A DNA stretch of 64,000 nucleotides, from assembly GCF_000771875.1 (NCBI RefSeq), contig NZ_JPXX01000020.1, positions 49,370 to 113,369 on the forward strand. Direction: 5' to 3'. Numbering within the stretch: the first letter of the stretch is position 1; each line of letters starts with the position of its first letter. The DNA is from Gallibacterium genomosp. 1. GTDB lineage: Bacteria > Pseudomonadota > Gammaproteobacteria > Enterobacterales > Pasteurellaceae. Under the pieces are notes generated by a model. The model had not been told where the DNA came from, did not search any database, and worked only from the letters and a program-made list of their open reading frames with translations. Position numbers and translations under genes: made by a program. Shown here one piece after another: positions 9,699-20,286 of this stretch.

Positions 9699-11234
9699 AT
9701 GACAAGTGCTCAACAACGCTCAGAGTTGCAGCGTAGAATATGGCAAATCGCTAATGATGTTCGTGGTTCAGTTGATGGATGGGATTTTAAACAATATGTA
9801 TTAGGCACACTATTTTATCGTTTTATTAGCGAAAATTTTGCCAGTTTTTTTAATGATGAAGAAACCAATTACGCGGATTTAACGGATGATGTTATCACTA
9901 ATGAAATCAAAGATGATGTCATTAAAGTGAAAGGTTATTTTATTTATCCTAGCCAACTATTCGTGAATATTGTTAAAAACGCCAATAGTAATGAACATTT
10001 GAATACCGATTTAAAAAATATATTTAATGAGATTGAAGATTCAGCGGTTGGTTATCCGTCAGAACCGGATATTAAAGGTTTGTTTGCCGATTTCGATACC
10101 ACCAGTAACCGTTTAGGTAATACCGTTGCTGATAAAAACAAACGTTTGGCAGCTGTATTAAAAGGTGTGGCAGAATTAGATTTTGGACATTTTGAGGATA
10201 ATCAAATTGATCTCTTCGGTGATGCTTACGAGTTTTTGATTTCCAATTATGCTGCCAATGCAGGTAAGTCGGGCGGTGAATTTTTTACGCCACAAAATGT
10301 ATCCAAGCTGATTGCACGACTGGCGTTGCACGGACAAAGCACAGTCAATAAAATCTACGATCCGGCTTGCGGTTCGGGTTCGTTGTTGTTGCAAGCCAAA
10401 AAACAATTTGATGCACATATTATTGAAGAGGGTTTCTTCGGACAAGAGATTAACCACACCACCTACAATCTTGCTCGTATGAATATGTTTTTGCATAACA
10501 TTAATTACGACAAATTCAATATCAGTTTGGGCGACACTTTATTAAATCCGCAATTTGGCAGTGATAAACCTTTTGATGCTATTGTTTCCAATCCGCCGTA
10601 CTCGGTGAAATGGATTGGAAGTGATGATCCAACCTTAATTAATGACGATCGTTTTGCGCCTGCAGGTGTATTAGCGCCAAAATCCAAAGCCGATTTTGCC
10701 TTTATTTTACATACGTTAAGTTATTTATCCGCCAAAGGGCGGGCGGCGATTGTTACCTTTCCGGGTATTTTTTACCGTGGTGGTGCTGAGCAAAAAATTC
10801 GTAAATATTTGGTGGATAATAACTTTATAGAAACAGTAATTGCATTGGCACCGAACCTGTTTTTTGGTACATCTATTGCGGTGAATATTTTGGTTTTATC
10901 AAAACATAAAACCGATATGATGACGCAGTTTATTGATGCCGGCGAATTATTTAAAAAAGGAACCAATAATAACGTGTTGACCGATGAGCATATCACCAAA
11001 ATTATCCAATTATTTAGGGAAAAAATGTACGTGCCGCACTTGGCGAAATCAGTAGATTATCAGATGATTGTTGATAACGATTATAACCTGTCCGTTAGTA
11101 CCTATGTGGAGGCGAAAGATACCCACGAAGTGATTGATATTAACGCACTCAATGCCGAAATTGAGGAAACCGTTGCCAAAATCAGCCAGCTGCGTGGGGA
11201 GATTGCCGAAATAATTAAAGAGATAGAAGCATGA
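9699..11234 (+). CDS. hsdM: Type I restriction-modification methyltransferase subunit (type IC family)
   Basis: HsdM is the N6-adenine methyltransferase subunit of the type I enzyme (M2S1 methylase, R2M2S1 nuclease). The 511-residue product has the SAM motif [13 protein letters not shown] (about 219-231) and the catalytic motif NPPY (about 297-300). It follows EcoR124I HsdM closely over its whole length, for example in [20 protein letters not shown] and [14 protein letters not shown], which places the system in family IC. It is the first gene of the operon and its stop overlaps the next start (ATGA). Confidence 0.97.
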   Translation: MTSAQQRSELQRRIWQIANDVRGSVDGWDFKQYVLGTLFYRFISENFASFFNDEETNYADLTDDVITNEIKDDVIKVKGYFIYPSQLFVNIVKNANSNEHLNTDLKNIFNEIEDSAVGYPSEPDIKGLFADFDTTSNRLGNTVADKNKRLAAVLKGVAELDFGHFEDNQIDLFGDAYEFLISNYAANAGKSGGEFFTPQNVSKLIARLALHGQSTVNKIYDPACGSGSLLLQAKKQFDAHIIEEGFFGQEINHTTYNLARMNMFLHNINYDKFNISLGDTLLNPQFGSDKPFDAIVSNPPYSVKWIGSDDPTLINDDRFAPAGVLAPKSKADFAFILHTLSYLSAKGRAAIVTFPGIFYRGGAEQKIRKYLVDNNFIETVIALAPNLFFGTSIAVNILVLSKHKTDMMTQFIDAGELFKKGTNNNVLTDEHITKIIQLFREKMYVPHLAKSVDYQMIVDNDYNLSVSTYVEAKDTHEVIDINALNAEIEETVAKISQLRGEIAEIIKEIEA

Positions 11235-12214
11235 GCGAGATGATTTTATACACCGCTGCAGATGGTGGCATACAAATCAAGGTAACCCTAGAAGATGAAA
11301 CCGTATGGCTGACCCTAGACCAAATGGCACAGCTTTTTGGCAGAGACAAATCCACCGTTTCCCGCCATATCAAAAATATTTTTGAGGAAGAAGAGCTGCA
11401 GCGAGATTCAGTTGTTGCAAATTTTGCAACAACTGCCAGCGATGGGAAAACCTACCAAGTAGAACACTACAACCTTGATGTCATCATCTCTGTAGGTTAC
11501 CGCGTGAAATCCGTGCAAGGAACACACTTCCGCCAATGGGCAGCGGCACGGCTTAAAGAATACCTGATCAAAGGCTTCACTATGGACGATGAACGCCTGA
11601 AAAACCTCGGTGGCGGCAGCTATTGGAAAGAGCTTTTAGCACGCATCAAAGACATTCGTTCCAGCGAAAAAGTGATGTACCGCCAAGTGCTGGATCTCTA
11701 TGCCACCGCCACCGATTACGACCCACAAAGCGACATCAGCAAACAATTCTTTCAAACCGTACAAAACAAACTGCACTATGCCGCCCACGGCCATACCGCC
11801 AGCGAAGTTATCTACTACCGTGTAGACAGCGACAAGCCTTTTGCCGGCCTAACCCACTTTAAAGGCACACAGCCCACGCAGGCAGAAGCGATGATTGCCA
11901 AAAACTTCTTGGAAGAAAAAGAACTCAGAATCCTCAACAACCTTGTTGCCGCCTACTTTGACCTAGCCGAACTCAACGCCCTAGAAGAGCGCGAAATGCG
12001 TATGGCAGACTTCTTACGCGAACTGGATACCATTTTGGCATCAACGGGTAGAAAAGTGCTGGAAAATGCTGGCAAAATCTCTTCTGCCCGAGCGCAAGAA
12101 AAAGCCAAAGCCGAACTCCGTAAATACAAGGCAAAAACCCTCAGCCCCGTAGAAGAAGACTACCTGAAAGAAATTAAAACATTAACCCAAAAGACGAAGA
12201 AGAAACAGCTATGA
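11231..12214 (+). CDS. RhuM-family protein inside the hsd operon
   Basis: The 327-residue product matches the RhuM ('virulence protein') family. A helix-turn-helix-like N terminus reads [20 protein letters not shown], followed by [20 protein letters not shown] and [15 protein letters not shown], with a long charged C-terminal part. Its biochemical role is unknown; members often sit in type I restriction loci. It overlaps hsdM and hsdS by ATGA at both ends, so it is co-translated with them. Its base composition is visibly more GC-rich than the AT-rich hsd genes on either side, suggesting separate acquisition. Confidence 0.8.
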   Translation: MSEMILYTAADGGIQIKVTLEDETVWLTLDQMAQLFGRDKSTVSRHIKNIFEEEELQRDSVVANFATTASDGKTYQVEHYNLDVIISVGYRVKSVQGTHFRQWAAARLKEYLIKGFTMDDERLKNLGGGSYWKELLARIKDIRSSEKVMYRQVLDLYATATDYDPQSDISKQFFQTVQNKLHYAAHGHTASEVIYYRVDSDKPFAGLTHFKGTQPTQAEAMIAKNFLEEKELRILNNLVAAYFDLAELNALEEREMRMADFLRELDTILASTGRKVLENAGKISSARAQEKAKAELRKYKAKTLSPVEEDYLKEIKTLTQKTKKKQL

Positions 12215-13305
12215 ACTATTTAGAAAAACTACTACAAGGCGCCCCCGTGGAATGGAAGGCTCTCGAAGAGGTTTTAGATTATGAGCAACCTACACCCTTT
12301 TTAGTAAAATCCAAAGAGTATTCAGATGAGCATGAAACGCCAGTTCTCACTGCTGGGCAAAGTTTTATTTTGGGCTACACCAACGAAACAGATGGGATTT
12401 ATCAAGCCTCAAAAGAAAATCCTGTAATTATTTTTGATGATTTTACAACCTCCTTTCATTGGGTTGATTTTCCTTTTAAAGTCAAATCTTCCGCCATAAA
12501 AATGCTCTCATCAAAGGCAAATGAGCATTTTAAGTATATTTTTTATGCAATGCAATATATTAACTATAAACCCGCAGACCACGCAAGGCAGTGGATTTCT
12601 AAGTATTCAAAAATAAAAATCCCCATTCCCCCGCTGGCTGTACAAAAAGAAATCGCCCGAATTTTAGACGCATTTACAGCGATTACCAGCGAGCTTACCA
12701 GCGAGCTTACGCTACGCCAGAAACAATATCAACACTATCGCGACCAATTGCTCACCTTTGGCGATGAAGTGGCGTGGAAGACGTTGGGGGAAGTGGCTAT
12801 TATTGGTACAGGTAGCCATGATACAAAAGATGCCATAGATGATGGGGATTATATTTTCTATGCTAGAGGGATTTCCCCATTAAGGCTCAATACATATGAT
12901 TTTGATGAGATAGCAATTATTACAGCTGGTGACGGTGTTGGAGTTGGAAAGGTATTCCATTGGGCGGAAGGTAAATATGCATTACATCAAAGAGCATATA
13001 GAATTGTTCCAACTTCTAAAATTTCTGCTCGGTACATTTACCACTATATATTAGCTAATTTTTATTCGTATATTCAGAAAGCGTCGGTTTCCTCTTCCGT
13101 AACATCTTTAAGAAAACCTATGTTTTTAAAATTTCCAGTACCAATTCCACCCATAGAGGAACAAAAGCGTATTGCGGGCATCTTAGATAAATTCCATACG
13201 CTGGCACATTCGCTTTCAGAGGGCTTTCCCAAAGAAATTAAGCTGCGGCAGAAGCAGTATGAATATTATCGGGATTTGTTGCTTGGGTTTGATAATTTAA
13301 AGTAG
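12211..13305 (+). CDS. hsdS: Type I restriction-modification specificity subunit
   Basis: HsdS selects the bipartite DNA target for both methylation and cleavage. Two target-recognition domains (about residues 14-130 and 190-320) are each followed by a conserved helical region. The paired repeats RQKQYQHYRDQLLTF and RQKQYEYYRDLLLGF show the expected pseudo-symmetry. Between the halves, residues 159-166 read TSELTSEL, encoded by two perfect 12-bp repeats. In EcoR124I, TAEL repeats at this place set the spacer length between the half-sites. At 364 residues it is somewhat shorter than EcoR124I HsdS but looks intact. Its start overlaps the RhuM stop. Confidence 0.95.
   Translation: MNYLEKLLQGAPVEWKALEEVLDYEQPTPFLVKSKEYSDEHETPVLTAGQSFILGYTNETDGIYQASKENPVIIFDDFTTSFHWVDFPFKVKSSAIKMLSSKANEHFKYIFYAMQYINYKPADHARQWISKYSKIKIPIPPLAVQKEIARILDAFTAITSELTSELTLRQKQYQHYRDQLLTFGDEVAWKTLGEVAIIGTGSHDTKDAIDDGDYIFYARGISPLRLNTYDFDEIAIITAGDGVGVGKVFHWAEGKYALHQRAYRIVPTSKISARYIYHYILANFYSYIQKASVSSSVTSLRKPMFLKFPVPIPPIEEQKRIAGILDKFHTLAHSLSEGFPKEIKLRQKQYEYYRDLLLGFDNLK
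12685..12708 (+). repeat. Two tandem 12-bp repeats (TSEL codons) in hsdS
   Basis: ACCAGCGAGCTT is repeated twice perfectly and in frame, encoding Thr-Ser-Glu-Leu twice in the linker between the two recognition domains. Gain or loss of a 12-bp unit keeps the frame and would lengthen or shorten the linker. Confidence 0.93.
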
Positions 13306-13310
13306 AGTAA

Positions 13311-14456
13311 ATGATGGAAAAAAATCTAAATGATATTGCTCAAAAATTAAAGAGTACTAATGCTAAGGTGCAGCTTATTTATGCTTTTAATGGTACAGGT
13401 AAAACTCGGTTATCAATGGAATTAAAAAAAATTGTTACTACAGGTTCTGATGATGATAGCAGTTTAACCCGCCATAGATTTCTCTACTATAATGCCTTTA
13501 CTGAAGATTTGTTTTATTGGGACAATGATTTGGAAGGAAATCAAAACAGAGTTTTAAAAATACATCCAAACTCCTTTACAGATTGGATCTTACAAGAACA
13601 AGGGCAGGATCAAAACATTATTTCTCATTTTCAGCGATATACAAATGATAAATTAACACCTAAATTTAATGCAGAATATTTAAAAGATCCGAAAGACCCC
13701 AATTCAATAGTTAGGGCTAATTCTGAAGTAACATTTTCCCTTGAGCGTGGAAATGATGAGGAAGAAGATTTAAGCAATATAAAAATTTCTAAGGGTGAAG
13801 AAAGCAACTTTATATGGTGTGTGTTTTTTTCGTTATTACACCTTGTGATAGAGCAACTAAATATTCCAGAACACACGGATAGGGAAACAGATCAATTCAA
13901 TGAATTGGAATATATTTTTATTGATGATCCTGTTAGCTCCTTAGATGAAAATCATTTGATTGAAATGGCAACAGATATAGCTAAATTAATTAAATCCAGC
14001 AAATCAGATTTAAAATTCATCATAACTACTCATAATCCACTTTTTTATAATGTATTGTGTAATGAATTAACTCGATCAAAAAGATATATTTTAAGAAAAT
14101 ATGAAGCCGGAGGGTACGAATTATTAGAGCAAAAGAATGACTCTCCTTTTTCTTATCATCTTTTTTTAAAAGCTGAAATTGAACGAGCATTAAGTAATGA
14201 TGAATTGCAGAAATATCATTTTAATTACTTAAGAAATATTTTAGAAAAAACAGCAACCTTCTTAGGATATGAAAAATGGGGAGAATTATTACCCAAAGAT
14301 CCAGATGGCTCTAACCCTACAGAAGCAAGAATTATTAATCTTTCTAGCCATTCTCAGCATTCAACTGAGGAGGTATCAATGCTAATAGAACGTAATAAAG
14401 CTGTTATAGGAAATTTAATTAAATTGCTTAATGAAACTTATAAATTTAAATCATAA
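13311..14456 (+). CDS. prrC: PrrC-like anticodon nuclease (ABC-type ATPase plus C-terminal nuclease region)
   Basis: PrrC proteins are tRNA anticodon nucleases held silent by a type IC restriction enzyme and released when a phage inhibits it. This 381-residue protein has the P-loop AFNGTGKT (25-32), an ABC-signature-like ISKGEES, Walker B and D-loop [10 protein letters not shown] (about 204-213) and an H-loop TTHNP (about 239). The C-terminal region carries R308xxxE312 and SSHSQHS with His347 and His350. This resembles the Arg-Glu-His active site described for E. coli PrrC, which is about 396 residues. Its location between hsdS and hsdR is the prrC position. The nuclease assignment is by recalled motif and context only. 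The start could be the second ATG at 13314. Confidence 0.68.
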   Translation: MMEKNLNDIAQKLKSTNAKVQLIYAFNGTGKTRLSMELKKIVTTGSDDDSSLTRHRFLYYNAFTEDLFYWDNDLEGNQNRVLKIHPNSFTDWILQEQGQDQNIISHFQRYTNDKLTPKFNAEYLKDPKDPNSIVRANSEVTFSLERGNDEEEDLSNIKISKGEESNFIWCVFFSLLHLVIEQLNIPEHTDRETDQFNELEYIFIDDPVSSLDENHLIEMATDIAKLIKSSKSDLKFIITTHNPLFYNVLCNELTRSKRYILRKYEAGGYELLEQKNDSPFSYHLFLKAEIERALSNDELQKYHFNYLRNILEKTATFLGYEKWGELLPKDPDGSNPTEARIINLSSHSQHSTEEVSMLIERNKAVIGNLIKLLNETYKFKS

Positions 14457-14469
14457 AATGGATAATCAT

Positions 14470-17400
14470 ATGCAACAAACCACCCCCATCGCCGAAACCA
14501 ACAATTTTATTATTTTAGATAAATACGAAAAAATTGAGCAATCTGGCAGTTATCAAAGCGAAGCTGATTTGGAGCGTGAATTGATTGCCGATTTGCAGCA
14601 ACAAGGATATGAATATCGCAAGGATTTAAATACACCTGACAAGTTGCTTGCCAATGTGCGTGATCAATTACAAAAATTGAATAATGTGCAGTTTAGTGAT
14701 GCGGAGTGGGTGCGTTTTCTGGTGGAATATTTGGATAAACCGGCAGAGAGTTTGGTTGATAAAAGTCGAAAAATTCATCATAACCATATTTATGATTTTG
14801 TTTTTGATGACGGGCATATCCAAAATATTTATCTACTGGATAAAAAGCATATTCACCGCAATGTGTTGCAAGTGATCAACCAGTTTGAGCAAACCGGCAC
14901 ACACAGCAACCGTTATGATGTCACTATTTTAGTCAATGGCTTGCCGTTGGTACAAATTGAGTTGAAAAAACGTGGTGTTGCTATTCGAGAGGCATTTAAT
15001 CAGTTACATCGCTACAGCAAAGAGAGTTTCAACAGCGAAGCGTCTTTATATAAATACCTGCAAATTTTTGTGATTTCCAACGGCACCGATACCCGTTATT
15101 TTGCCAACACCACTAAGCGCAATAAAAACAGTTTTGACTTTACGATGAATTGGGCGAAGTCGGATAACAGTCTTATTAAAGATTTAAAAGATTTTACTGC
15201 CACTTTCTTTAGTAAAAACAGTTTGTTAAGCGTGTTATTGCATTATTCCGTTTTTGATGTCAGTGACACCTTGCTGATTATGCGACCTTATCAAATTGCT
15301 GCCACCGAGCGGATTTTATGGAAAATTAAAAGCACTTACGAAAATAAAAATTGGAGCAAACCCGAGAGCGGTGGTTTTATTTGGCATACTACCGGTTCGG
15401 GTAAAACGCTCACCAGTTTTAAGGCAGCTCGCTTGGCAACTGAATTACCATTTATTGATAAAGTGTTTTTTGTGGTTGATCGCAAAGATTTGGACTATCA
15501 AACCATGAAAGAGTATCAGCGATTTTCTCCTGATAGCGTCAACGGTTCGGAAAGTACGGCAGGCTTAAAACGTAATATTGAGCGTGATGATAATAAAATC
15601 ATTGTAACCACCATTCAAAAACTTAATAACTTAATTAAGTCGGAAGAAAATTTGGAGCTTTATCAAAAGCGAGTTGTTTTTATCTTTGATGAATGTCATC
15701 GTTCACAATTTGGTAAAGCACAAAAAAATCTGAAAAAGAACTTTAAAAAATTCTGCCAATTTGGTTTTACCGGCACGCCGATTTTTCCAGAAAATGCACT
15801 GGGTTCAGAAACAACCGCTAGTGTTTTTGGCCGGGAATTGCACTCTTATGTGATTACTGATGCGATTCGTGATGAAAAAGTGCTGAAATTTAAGGTGGAT
15901 TACAACGATGTGCGTCCGCAATTTAAATCGTTGGAACAAGAACAAAATTTGGAAAAATTATCCGCATTGGAAAATAAACAAGCCTTATTGCATCCGCAAC
16001 GGTTACGAGAAATCGCTCAATATATTTTGCGAAATTTCAAGCAGAAAACCCACCGCTTAAATGTTTCCGGAAAAGGTTTTAATGCGATGTTTGCGGTGAA
16101 CAGTGTGGATGCTGCCAAACTGTATTATGAAATTTTTAAAGATTTACAAAAAGATAGTCCGAATTCATTAAAAATTGCTACTATTTTCTCTTTTGCGGCT
16201 AATGAGGAACAAAATGCCAAAGGTGATATTGCTGATGAAAGTTTTGAACCTACCGCAATGGATAGTTCGGCAAAGGAGTTCTTACAGGCAGCCATTAATG
16301 ACTATAACTCCTATTTTCAGACTAATTACAGTGTAGAAAGTAAAGCATTTCAAAATTATTACCGAGATTTAGCCAAGCGTGTCAAAAATCAAGAAATTGA
16401 TTTATTGATTGTGGTTGGTATGTTCTTAACCGGTTTTGATGCACCTTGTTTAAATACCTTATTTGTTGATAAAAACTTGCGTTATCACGGTCTTATTCAA
16501 GCCTATTCCCGTACCAACCGTATTTTTGATGATGTGAAAAAATTCGGTAATATTGTTACTTTCCGTGATTTGGAACAAGCCACAATTGATGCTTTGACGC
16601 TGTTCGGTAATGCGAATACGCGGAATATTGTGTTGGAACGTAGTTATCAAGATTATATGAATGGTTATGTGAATAGTAGTGGTGAATTTGTGAGAGGTTA
16701 TCAGGATATTGTGCGAGAGTTACAAAGTAAATTTCCTGATCCTGCTGCCATCGAAAAAGAAGCGGATAAGAAAGCCTTTGTTAAATTATTTGGTGAATAT
16801 TTGCGTATTGATAACGTGTTACAGAATTATGATGAATACGCTGATTTGATAAATGAAAATTTAGCCGAGATAACAACAGCAAAAGAAGAAAATGGCACTT
16901 ACTCAGGCACCGAGCAACCGAGTATATTATCGGGACAGCATCTACAAAATTATCTTTCAACCTACAATGATATTCGTGATTGGTTAAGGCGTGATAGAAA
17001 AGGAGAAGAACAATCCACTATTGATTGGGATGACGTTGTTTTTGAAGTGGACTTATTAAAATCTCAAGAAATTAATTTAGATTATATTTTGGAATTAATT
17101 TTTGAGCAGAATAAAAAATTAAATAATAAAGAGGCTTTAATTGAGGAAATTAGGCGGACTATTAGAGCCAGCGTTGGTAATCGGGCTAAAGAAAGTCTGA
17201 TTGTTGATTTTATTAATCAAACCGATCTTAATGAAATTGGTGATAAGGTGAGTATTATTGAGGCTTTCTTTAAATTTGCACAGATAGAGCAAGAAAAGGA
17301 GGCTAATGCGCTTATTACTGATGAAAGTTTAAATAAGGATGCGGCAAAACGCTATATTGCTATCTCATTAAAACGTGGTTATGCGAGTGAAAATGGTACA

Positions 17401-17526
17401 GAACTAAATGAAACTTTACCAAAACTCAGTCCGCTTAATCCTGCATATCGTACTAAAAAACAGACTGTTTTTGAGAAGATTGTTGCTTTTATTGAGAAAT
17501 TTAAAGGAATTGGCGGCAGTATTTAA
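14470..17526 (+). CDS. hsdR: Type I restriction endonuclease motor/nuclease subunit (type IC family)
   Basis: HsdR translocates and cleaves unmodified DNA. Seen in order are a PD-(D/E)xK nuclease region ending in QIELKK (about 160), the helicase P-loop TTGSGKT (about 308), the DECH box (about 407), FTGTPI, and motif VI with YSRTNRI. The whole protein follows EcoR124I HsdR closely. Three in-frame ATGs exist (14431, 14458, 14470). The last gives [13 protein letters not shown], matching the family N terminus, and 1018 residues, so it is preferred. It begins 13 bases after the prrC stop and ends the operon before a long hairpin. Confidence 0.96.
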   Translation: MQQTTPIAETNNFIILDKYEKIEQSGSYQSEADLERELIADLQQQGYEYRKDLNTPDKLLANVRDQLQKLNNVQFSDAEWVRFLVEYLDKPAESLVDKSRKIHHNHIYDFVFDDGHIQNIYLLDKKHIHRNVLQVINQFEQTGTHSNRYDVTILVNGLPLVQIELKKRGVAIREAFNQLHRYSKESFNSEASLYKYLQIFVISNGTDTRYFANTTKRNKNSFDFTMNWAKSDNSLIKDLKDFTATFFSKNSLLSVLLHYSVFDVSDTLLIMRPYQIAATERILWKIKSTYENKNWSKPESGGFIWHTTGSGKTLTSFKAARLATELPFIDKVFFVVDRKDLDYQTMKEYQRFSPDSVNGSESTAGLKRNIERDDNKIIVTTIQKLNNLIKSEENLELYQKRVVFIFDECHRSQFGKAQKNLKKNFKKFCQFGFTGTPIFPENALGSETTASVFGRELHSYVITDAIRDEKVLKFKVDYNDVRPQFKSLEQEQNLEKLSALENKQALLHPQRLREIAQYILRNFKQKTHRLNVSGKGFNAMFAVNSVDAAKLYYEIFKDLQKDSPNSLKIATIFSFAANEEQNAKGDIADESFEPTAMDSSAKEFLQAAINDYNSYFQTNYSVESKAFQNYYRDLAKRVKNQEIDLLIVVGMFLTGFDAPCLNTLFVDKNLRYHGLIQAYSRTNRIFDDVKKFGNIVTFRDLEQATIDALTLFGNANTRNIVLERSYQDYMNGYVNSSGEFVRGYQDIVRELQSKFPDPAAIEKEADKKAFVKLFGEYLRIDNVLQNYDEYADLINENLAEITTAKEENGTYSGTEQPSILSGQHLQNYLSTYNDIRDWLRRDRKGEEQSTIDWDDVVFEVDLLKSQEINLDYILELIFEQNKKLNNKEALIEEIRRTIRASVGNRAKESLIVDFINQTDLNEIGDKVSIIEAFFKFAQIEQEKEANALITDESLNKDAAKRYIAISLKRGYASENGTELNETLPKLSPLNPAYRTKKQTVFEKIVAFIEKFKGIGGSI

Positions 17527-17544
17527 GATAAATGTTCAAGAATT

Positions 17545-17585
17545 CCGTACCTCAATAAGTGGGTATGTAGAGGTACGGATTTTTG
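17545..17585 (+). terminator. Intrinsic terminator of the hsd operon
   Basis: The 9-bp perfect stem CCGTACCTC / GAGGTACGG, with a 16-base loop, is followed by ATTTTTG. It separates hsdR from the convergent transporter gene. Confidence 0.82.
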
Positions 17586-17590
17586 TTTAA

Positions 17591-18802
17591 TTACTCCAAC
17601 ACCTTCCCCTTCAATTCCGGAATAAGGAATAACGTGGCGAGCATATCGATAAAATAGATTAATGCCAAGAAGGCGATAGCGAACTTAAATGAGTAGGTAG
17701 CAACCAATGCGCCAACTACAACAGGTCCAAAGCCACCAACGGCACGCCCCAAGTTGAAAAGTACGTTTTGTGCAGTTGCACGTGCTTTGGTTGGATAAGC
17801 TTCAGACATCAAGGCACCATACCCACCCATCATTCCATTAACAAACATTCCCAAAAATGCACCAACAATCAACATTAATTCCGGTGTGGTGAGCTGAGAA
17901 TAAAGCACGACACTGATAATTGCTCCAAGCTGAAATAATAGAAAACTTGGTTTGCGTCCAAAACGATCTGCTAATTGTCCGAATAACCAAATGCCGAACA
18001 TCATTCCGATAATAGTAGCAGCTGTCCATAAACCGGATTTTGTTAAACTGAAACCTAGCTGTTTGGAAAGGTAATTCGGTAGCCAAATCATTATGCCGTA
18101 ATAGCCGAAATTCTGTACGGAAGTCAGTACAACCACGCCTAAACTTACCTTAGTGGTTGCTTTGTCTTTAATTAATTGCTTGAACGATGTGAATAAAGAG
18201 GTTTGTGTTTGTGGGTTTTGTTTTTGTACAAAAATTTCCGGTTCGTGCAGGTGTGAACGTAAATACCACGCCACAAAAGCAGGGATGATACCGACTAAAA
18301 ACATTCCGCGCCAACCTATATAGGGTAATAATAGCGGAGTTAGCAGGGCGGCTGCTAATACGCCAACTTGCCAGCCTAGTGCCACGTAAGCTGAGGCTTT
18401 AGCTCGATGACGAGCCGGCCACGCTTCTGCTGCCAATGCCATCCCGATACCAAACTCACCACCTAAACCAATGCCGGCAATAGTACGATAAATCAATAAA
18501 TCCCAATAACCTTGTGCAAAGGCACATAGACCAGTAAAAACTGCAAATAACACGATTGTCCACGTTAAAACTCGAATACGTCCATAGCGGTCACTCAATG
18601 CGCCGAAAATAATACCACCAGCGACAGCGCCAATAAGTGTCCAAGTGACTAATGAACCGGCTTGTGCTGGAGTGAGAAGTAGATCGGAGGAAATAGCGGT
18701 GAGCATAAAGCCCAAAATAAGAAGATCAAAACCGTCCATAGCATAACCGACGGCAGAACCAAGCAAGGCTTTCCAGCCATAGGCATTAACTTTTTGTATC
18801 AT
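17591..18802 (-). CDS. MFS metabolite:H+ symporter (aromatic-acid/metabolite symporter type)
   Basis: This 403-residue inner-membrane permease has about 12 transmembrane segments. It carries the MFS motif GALSDRYGR between helices 2 and 3 and its repeat GQLADRFGRK in the second half. DGFDLLILGFML and GLGGEFGIGMALAAE resemble the AAHS (aromatic acid/muconate/niacin) group of secondary transporters. The actual substrate cannot be deduced and no catabolic genes adjoin it. It is monocistronic on the minus strand, convergent with hsdR, and starts at an ATG preceded by AAAGGA. Confidence 0.88.
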   Translation of the reverse strand: MIQKVNAYGWKALLGSAVGYAMDGFDLLILGFMLTAISSDLLLTPAQAGSLVTWTLIGAVAGGIIFGALSDRYGRIRVLTWTIVLFAVFTGLCAFAQGYWDLLIYRTIAGIGLGGEFGIGMALAAEAWPARHRAKASAYVALGWQVGVLAAALLTPLLLPYIGWRGMFLVGIIPAFVAWYLRSHLHEPEIFVQKQNPQTQTSLFTSFKQLIKDKATTKVSLGVVVLTSVQNFGYYGIMIWLPNYLSKQLGFSLTKSGLWTAATIIGMMFGIWLFGQLADRFGRKPSFLLFQLGAIISVVLYSQLTTPELMLIVGAFLGMFVNGMMGGYGALMSEAYPTKARATAQNVLFNLGRAVGGFGPVVVGALVATYSFKFAIAFLALIYFIDMLATLFLIPELKGKVLE

Positions 18803-18944
18803 AAATCGTCCTTTTGTTGCTCACTGGCAACATCATTAAAACTAGAATAATAGCTTCCTGCCTCACAGGGCAAAAATTGCCTAATTTTAGGATTATTTGA
18901 GGTGCGATTCAATGGTTAGTGCTAAATAATATAGTGAAAAATAG

Positions 18945-18977
18945 AGTACGATGTTTTTAGAAACATCGTACTTTTTT
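18945..18977 (-). terminator. Hairpin terminator downstream of yedE
   Basis: The 11-bp perfect stem GTACGATGTTT / AAACATCGTAC has a 4-base loop. It has T6 on the plus strand and an imperfect T-run on the minus strand. It lies 2 bases past the yedE stop and can work in both directions. Confidence 0.8.
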
Positions 18978-18979
18978 AA

Positions 18980-20041
18980 TTAGACTTTAATGCGGTTACT
19001 TAAACCGACATAAATGCAGAAGATAAATCCGATGATCACCACATACGGTGTAAATTGGCTGACACCGGCACCGGAAGCTGCAAGGGAGAAATTGTGAGCA
19101 GCTGCAGCACCGAGTAACATTCCGAGAATGAACAGAGCTGAATCATTATCACCTTCGCCGATATGTACCAACTGTTTACCCGGGCAACCGCCGCCTAAGG
19201 AGAAACAGAGACCACATAATGCCATTGCAAGGAAATTCCAAATAACATCATTATGTGCAATTGGTTGTTTATCAAAACCAAGATGGAATTGCCCCAGAAT
19301 TACATTGGTAATAACCGTGAAGAGAATAAGCGCCAAAACGCCGTTTAGTAAATGACTGTCGCGGAACAGAATAAAATTGCGGAATGCGCCGATAGAACAG
19401 AAACGGGATTTTTGCATTACAATGCCGATAATTACACCACCACCAAGTGATAGCCAAAGATTGGCGTGTTGGGCGGCTGGACCTTTTTCAGAGAAGAAAA
19501 TAGGAAGATTCTCGCCAAATTTAAATTCAGTGATTAAGAAAATAAACAAGGCGACAACAAATAGGATTGGAATAATAGCAGAAGATTTGCTTTGTTCGCT
19601 AACTTTGCCTAAAGAGAATCCTCGATTAGCAAAGAAAATCCCACCAACAATACCAGCAATAAGTCCGGCAATGCCGGCAACTGCGGTTAAATCGCCGCTG
19701 CCTAAACGTAGAAATGCTCGCCACGGACAGCCTAGGAAAATCAATGCACCAAGCATAGCGAAAAAACCGAGCAAAATTCGAGTGATTGGCGCGGAGCTAG
19801 CTCGAGGTTTGAACTCTTTGGCAAAAAATGCACTGATTAGCGCACCGAAAACCAAGCCGATAAGTTCCGGACGGATATATTGCAGAGGAGCGGAACGATG
19901 AAGCCCTAAAGCACCGGATGTATCTCGTAAGAAACAAGCAGCGCAGAACCCCATATTGCCGGGATTGCCTTCATAGGTTAGAAGTGGAGCAATGATACCA
20001 AGTGCAGCACCTGCAACCACAGGCCAAGTGAAAATTTTCAT
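18980..20041 (-). CDS. yedE: YedE-family putative selenium/sulfur transporter
   Basis: This 353-residue polytopic membrane protein of the YeeE/YedE (sulf_transp) superfamily has two internal repeats, each with a pore Cys motif. An N-terminal CAACFLRDTSGALGLH matches the YedE-related selenium-metabolism subgroup, and a C-terminal GGGCPGKQLVHIGEG is also present. Relatives carry thiosulfate or similar sulfur anions; this subgroup is linked by genome context to selenium use, so the substrate is inferred. No selD or yedF neighbour is in the window. It lies downstream of tex with a 245-bp gap. Confidence 0.87.
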   Translation of the reverse strand: MKIFTWPVVAGAALGIIAPLLTYEGNPGNMGFCAACFLRDTSGALGLHRSAPLQYIRPELIGLVFGALISAFFAKEFKPRASSAPITRILLGFFAMLGALIFLGCPWRAFLRLGSGDLTAVAGIAGLIAGIVGGIFFANRGFSLGKVSEQSKSSAIIPILFVVALFIFLITEFKFGENLPIFFSEKGPAAQHANLWLSLGGGVIIGIVMQKSRFCSIGAFRNFILFRDSHLLNGVLALILFTVITNVILGQFHLGFDKQPIAHNDVIWNFLAMALCGLCFSLGGGCPGKQLVHIGEGDNDSALFILGMLLGAAAAHNFSLAASGAGVSQFTPYVVIIGFIFCIYVGLSNRIKV

Positions 20042-20244
20042 AATTAGACCCTTGTGATATCAGAAAAATGGACGTTATTTTGGGGAGGACAAAGCAGTTG
20101 TCGAGATCAAAATAACTAAAATTAAATTTTAATTGTCTTAACCAAGGTTAAAGACGCAAGAATTATAAGGGAATTGGGTAATGGGTAAAGCGAGGGAATT
20201 TAAAAATTTGAAGTGCGTCAAAGAAAATTTAACTAGCTAGGAGA

Positions 20245-20278
20245 AACATAACCTTATCTTTTCGGACAAGGTTATGTT
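20245..20278 (-). terminator. Terminator-like hairpin downstream of tex
   Basis: The 11-bp stem AACATAACCTT / AAGGTTATGTT has a 12-base loop and starts 9 bases past the tex stop. The minus-strand tail (TTTCTCC) is poor in T, so termination may be partial. Confidence 0.6.
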
Positions 20279-20286
20279 CCAGATGA

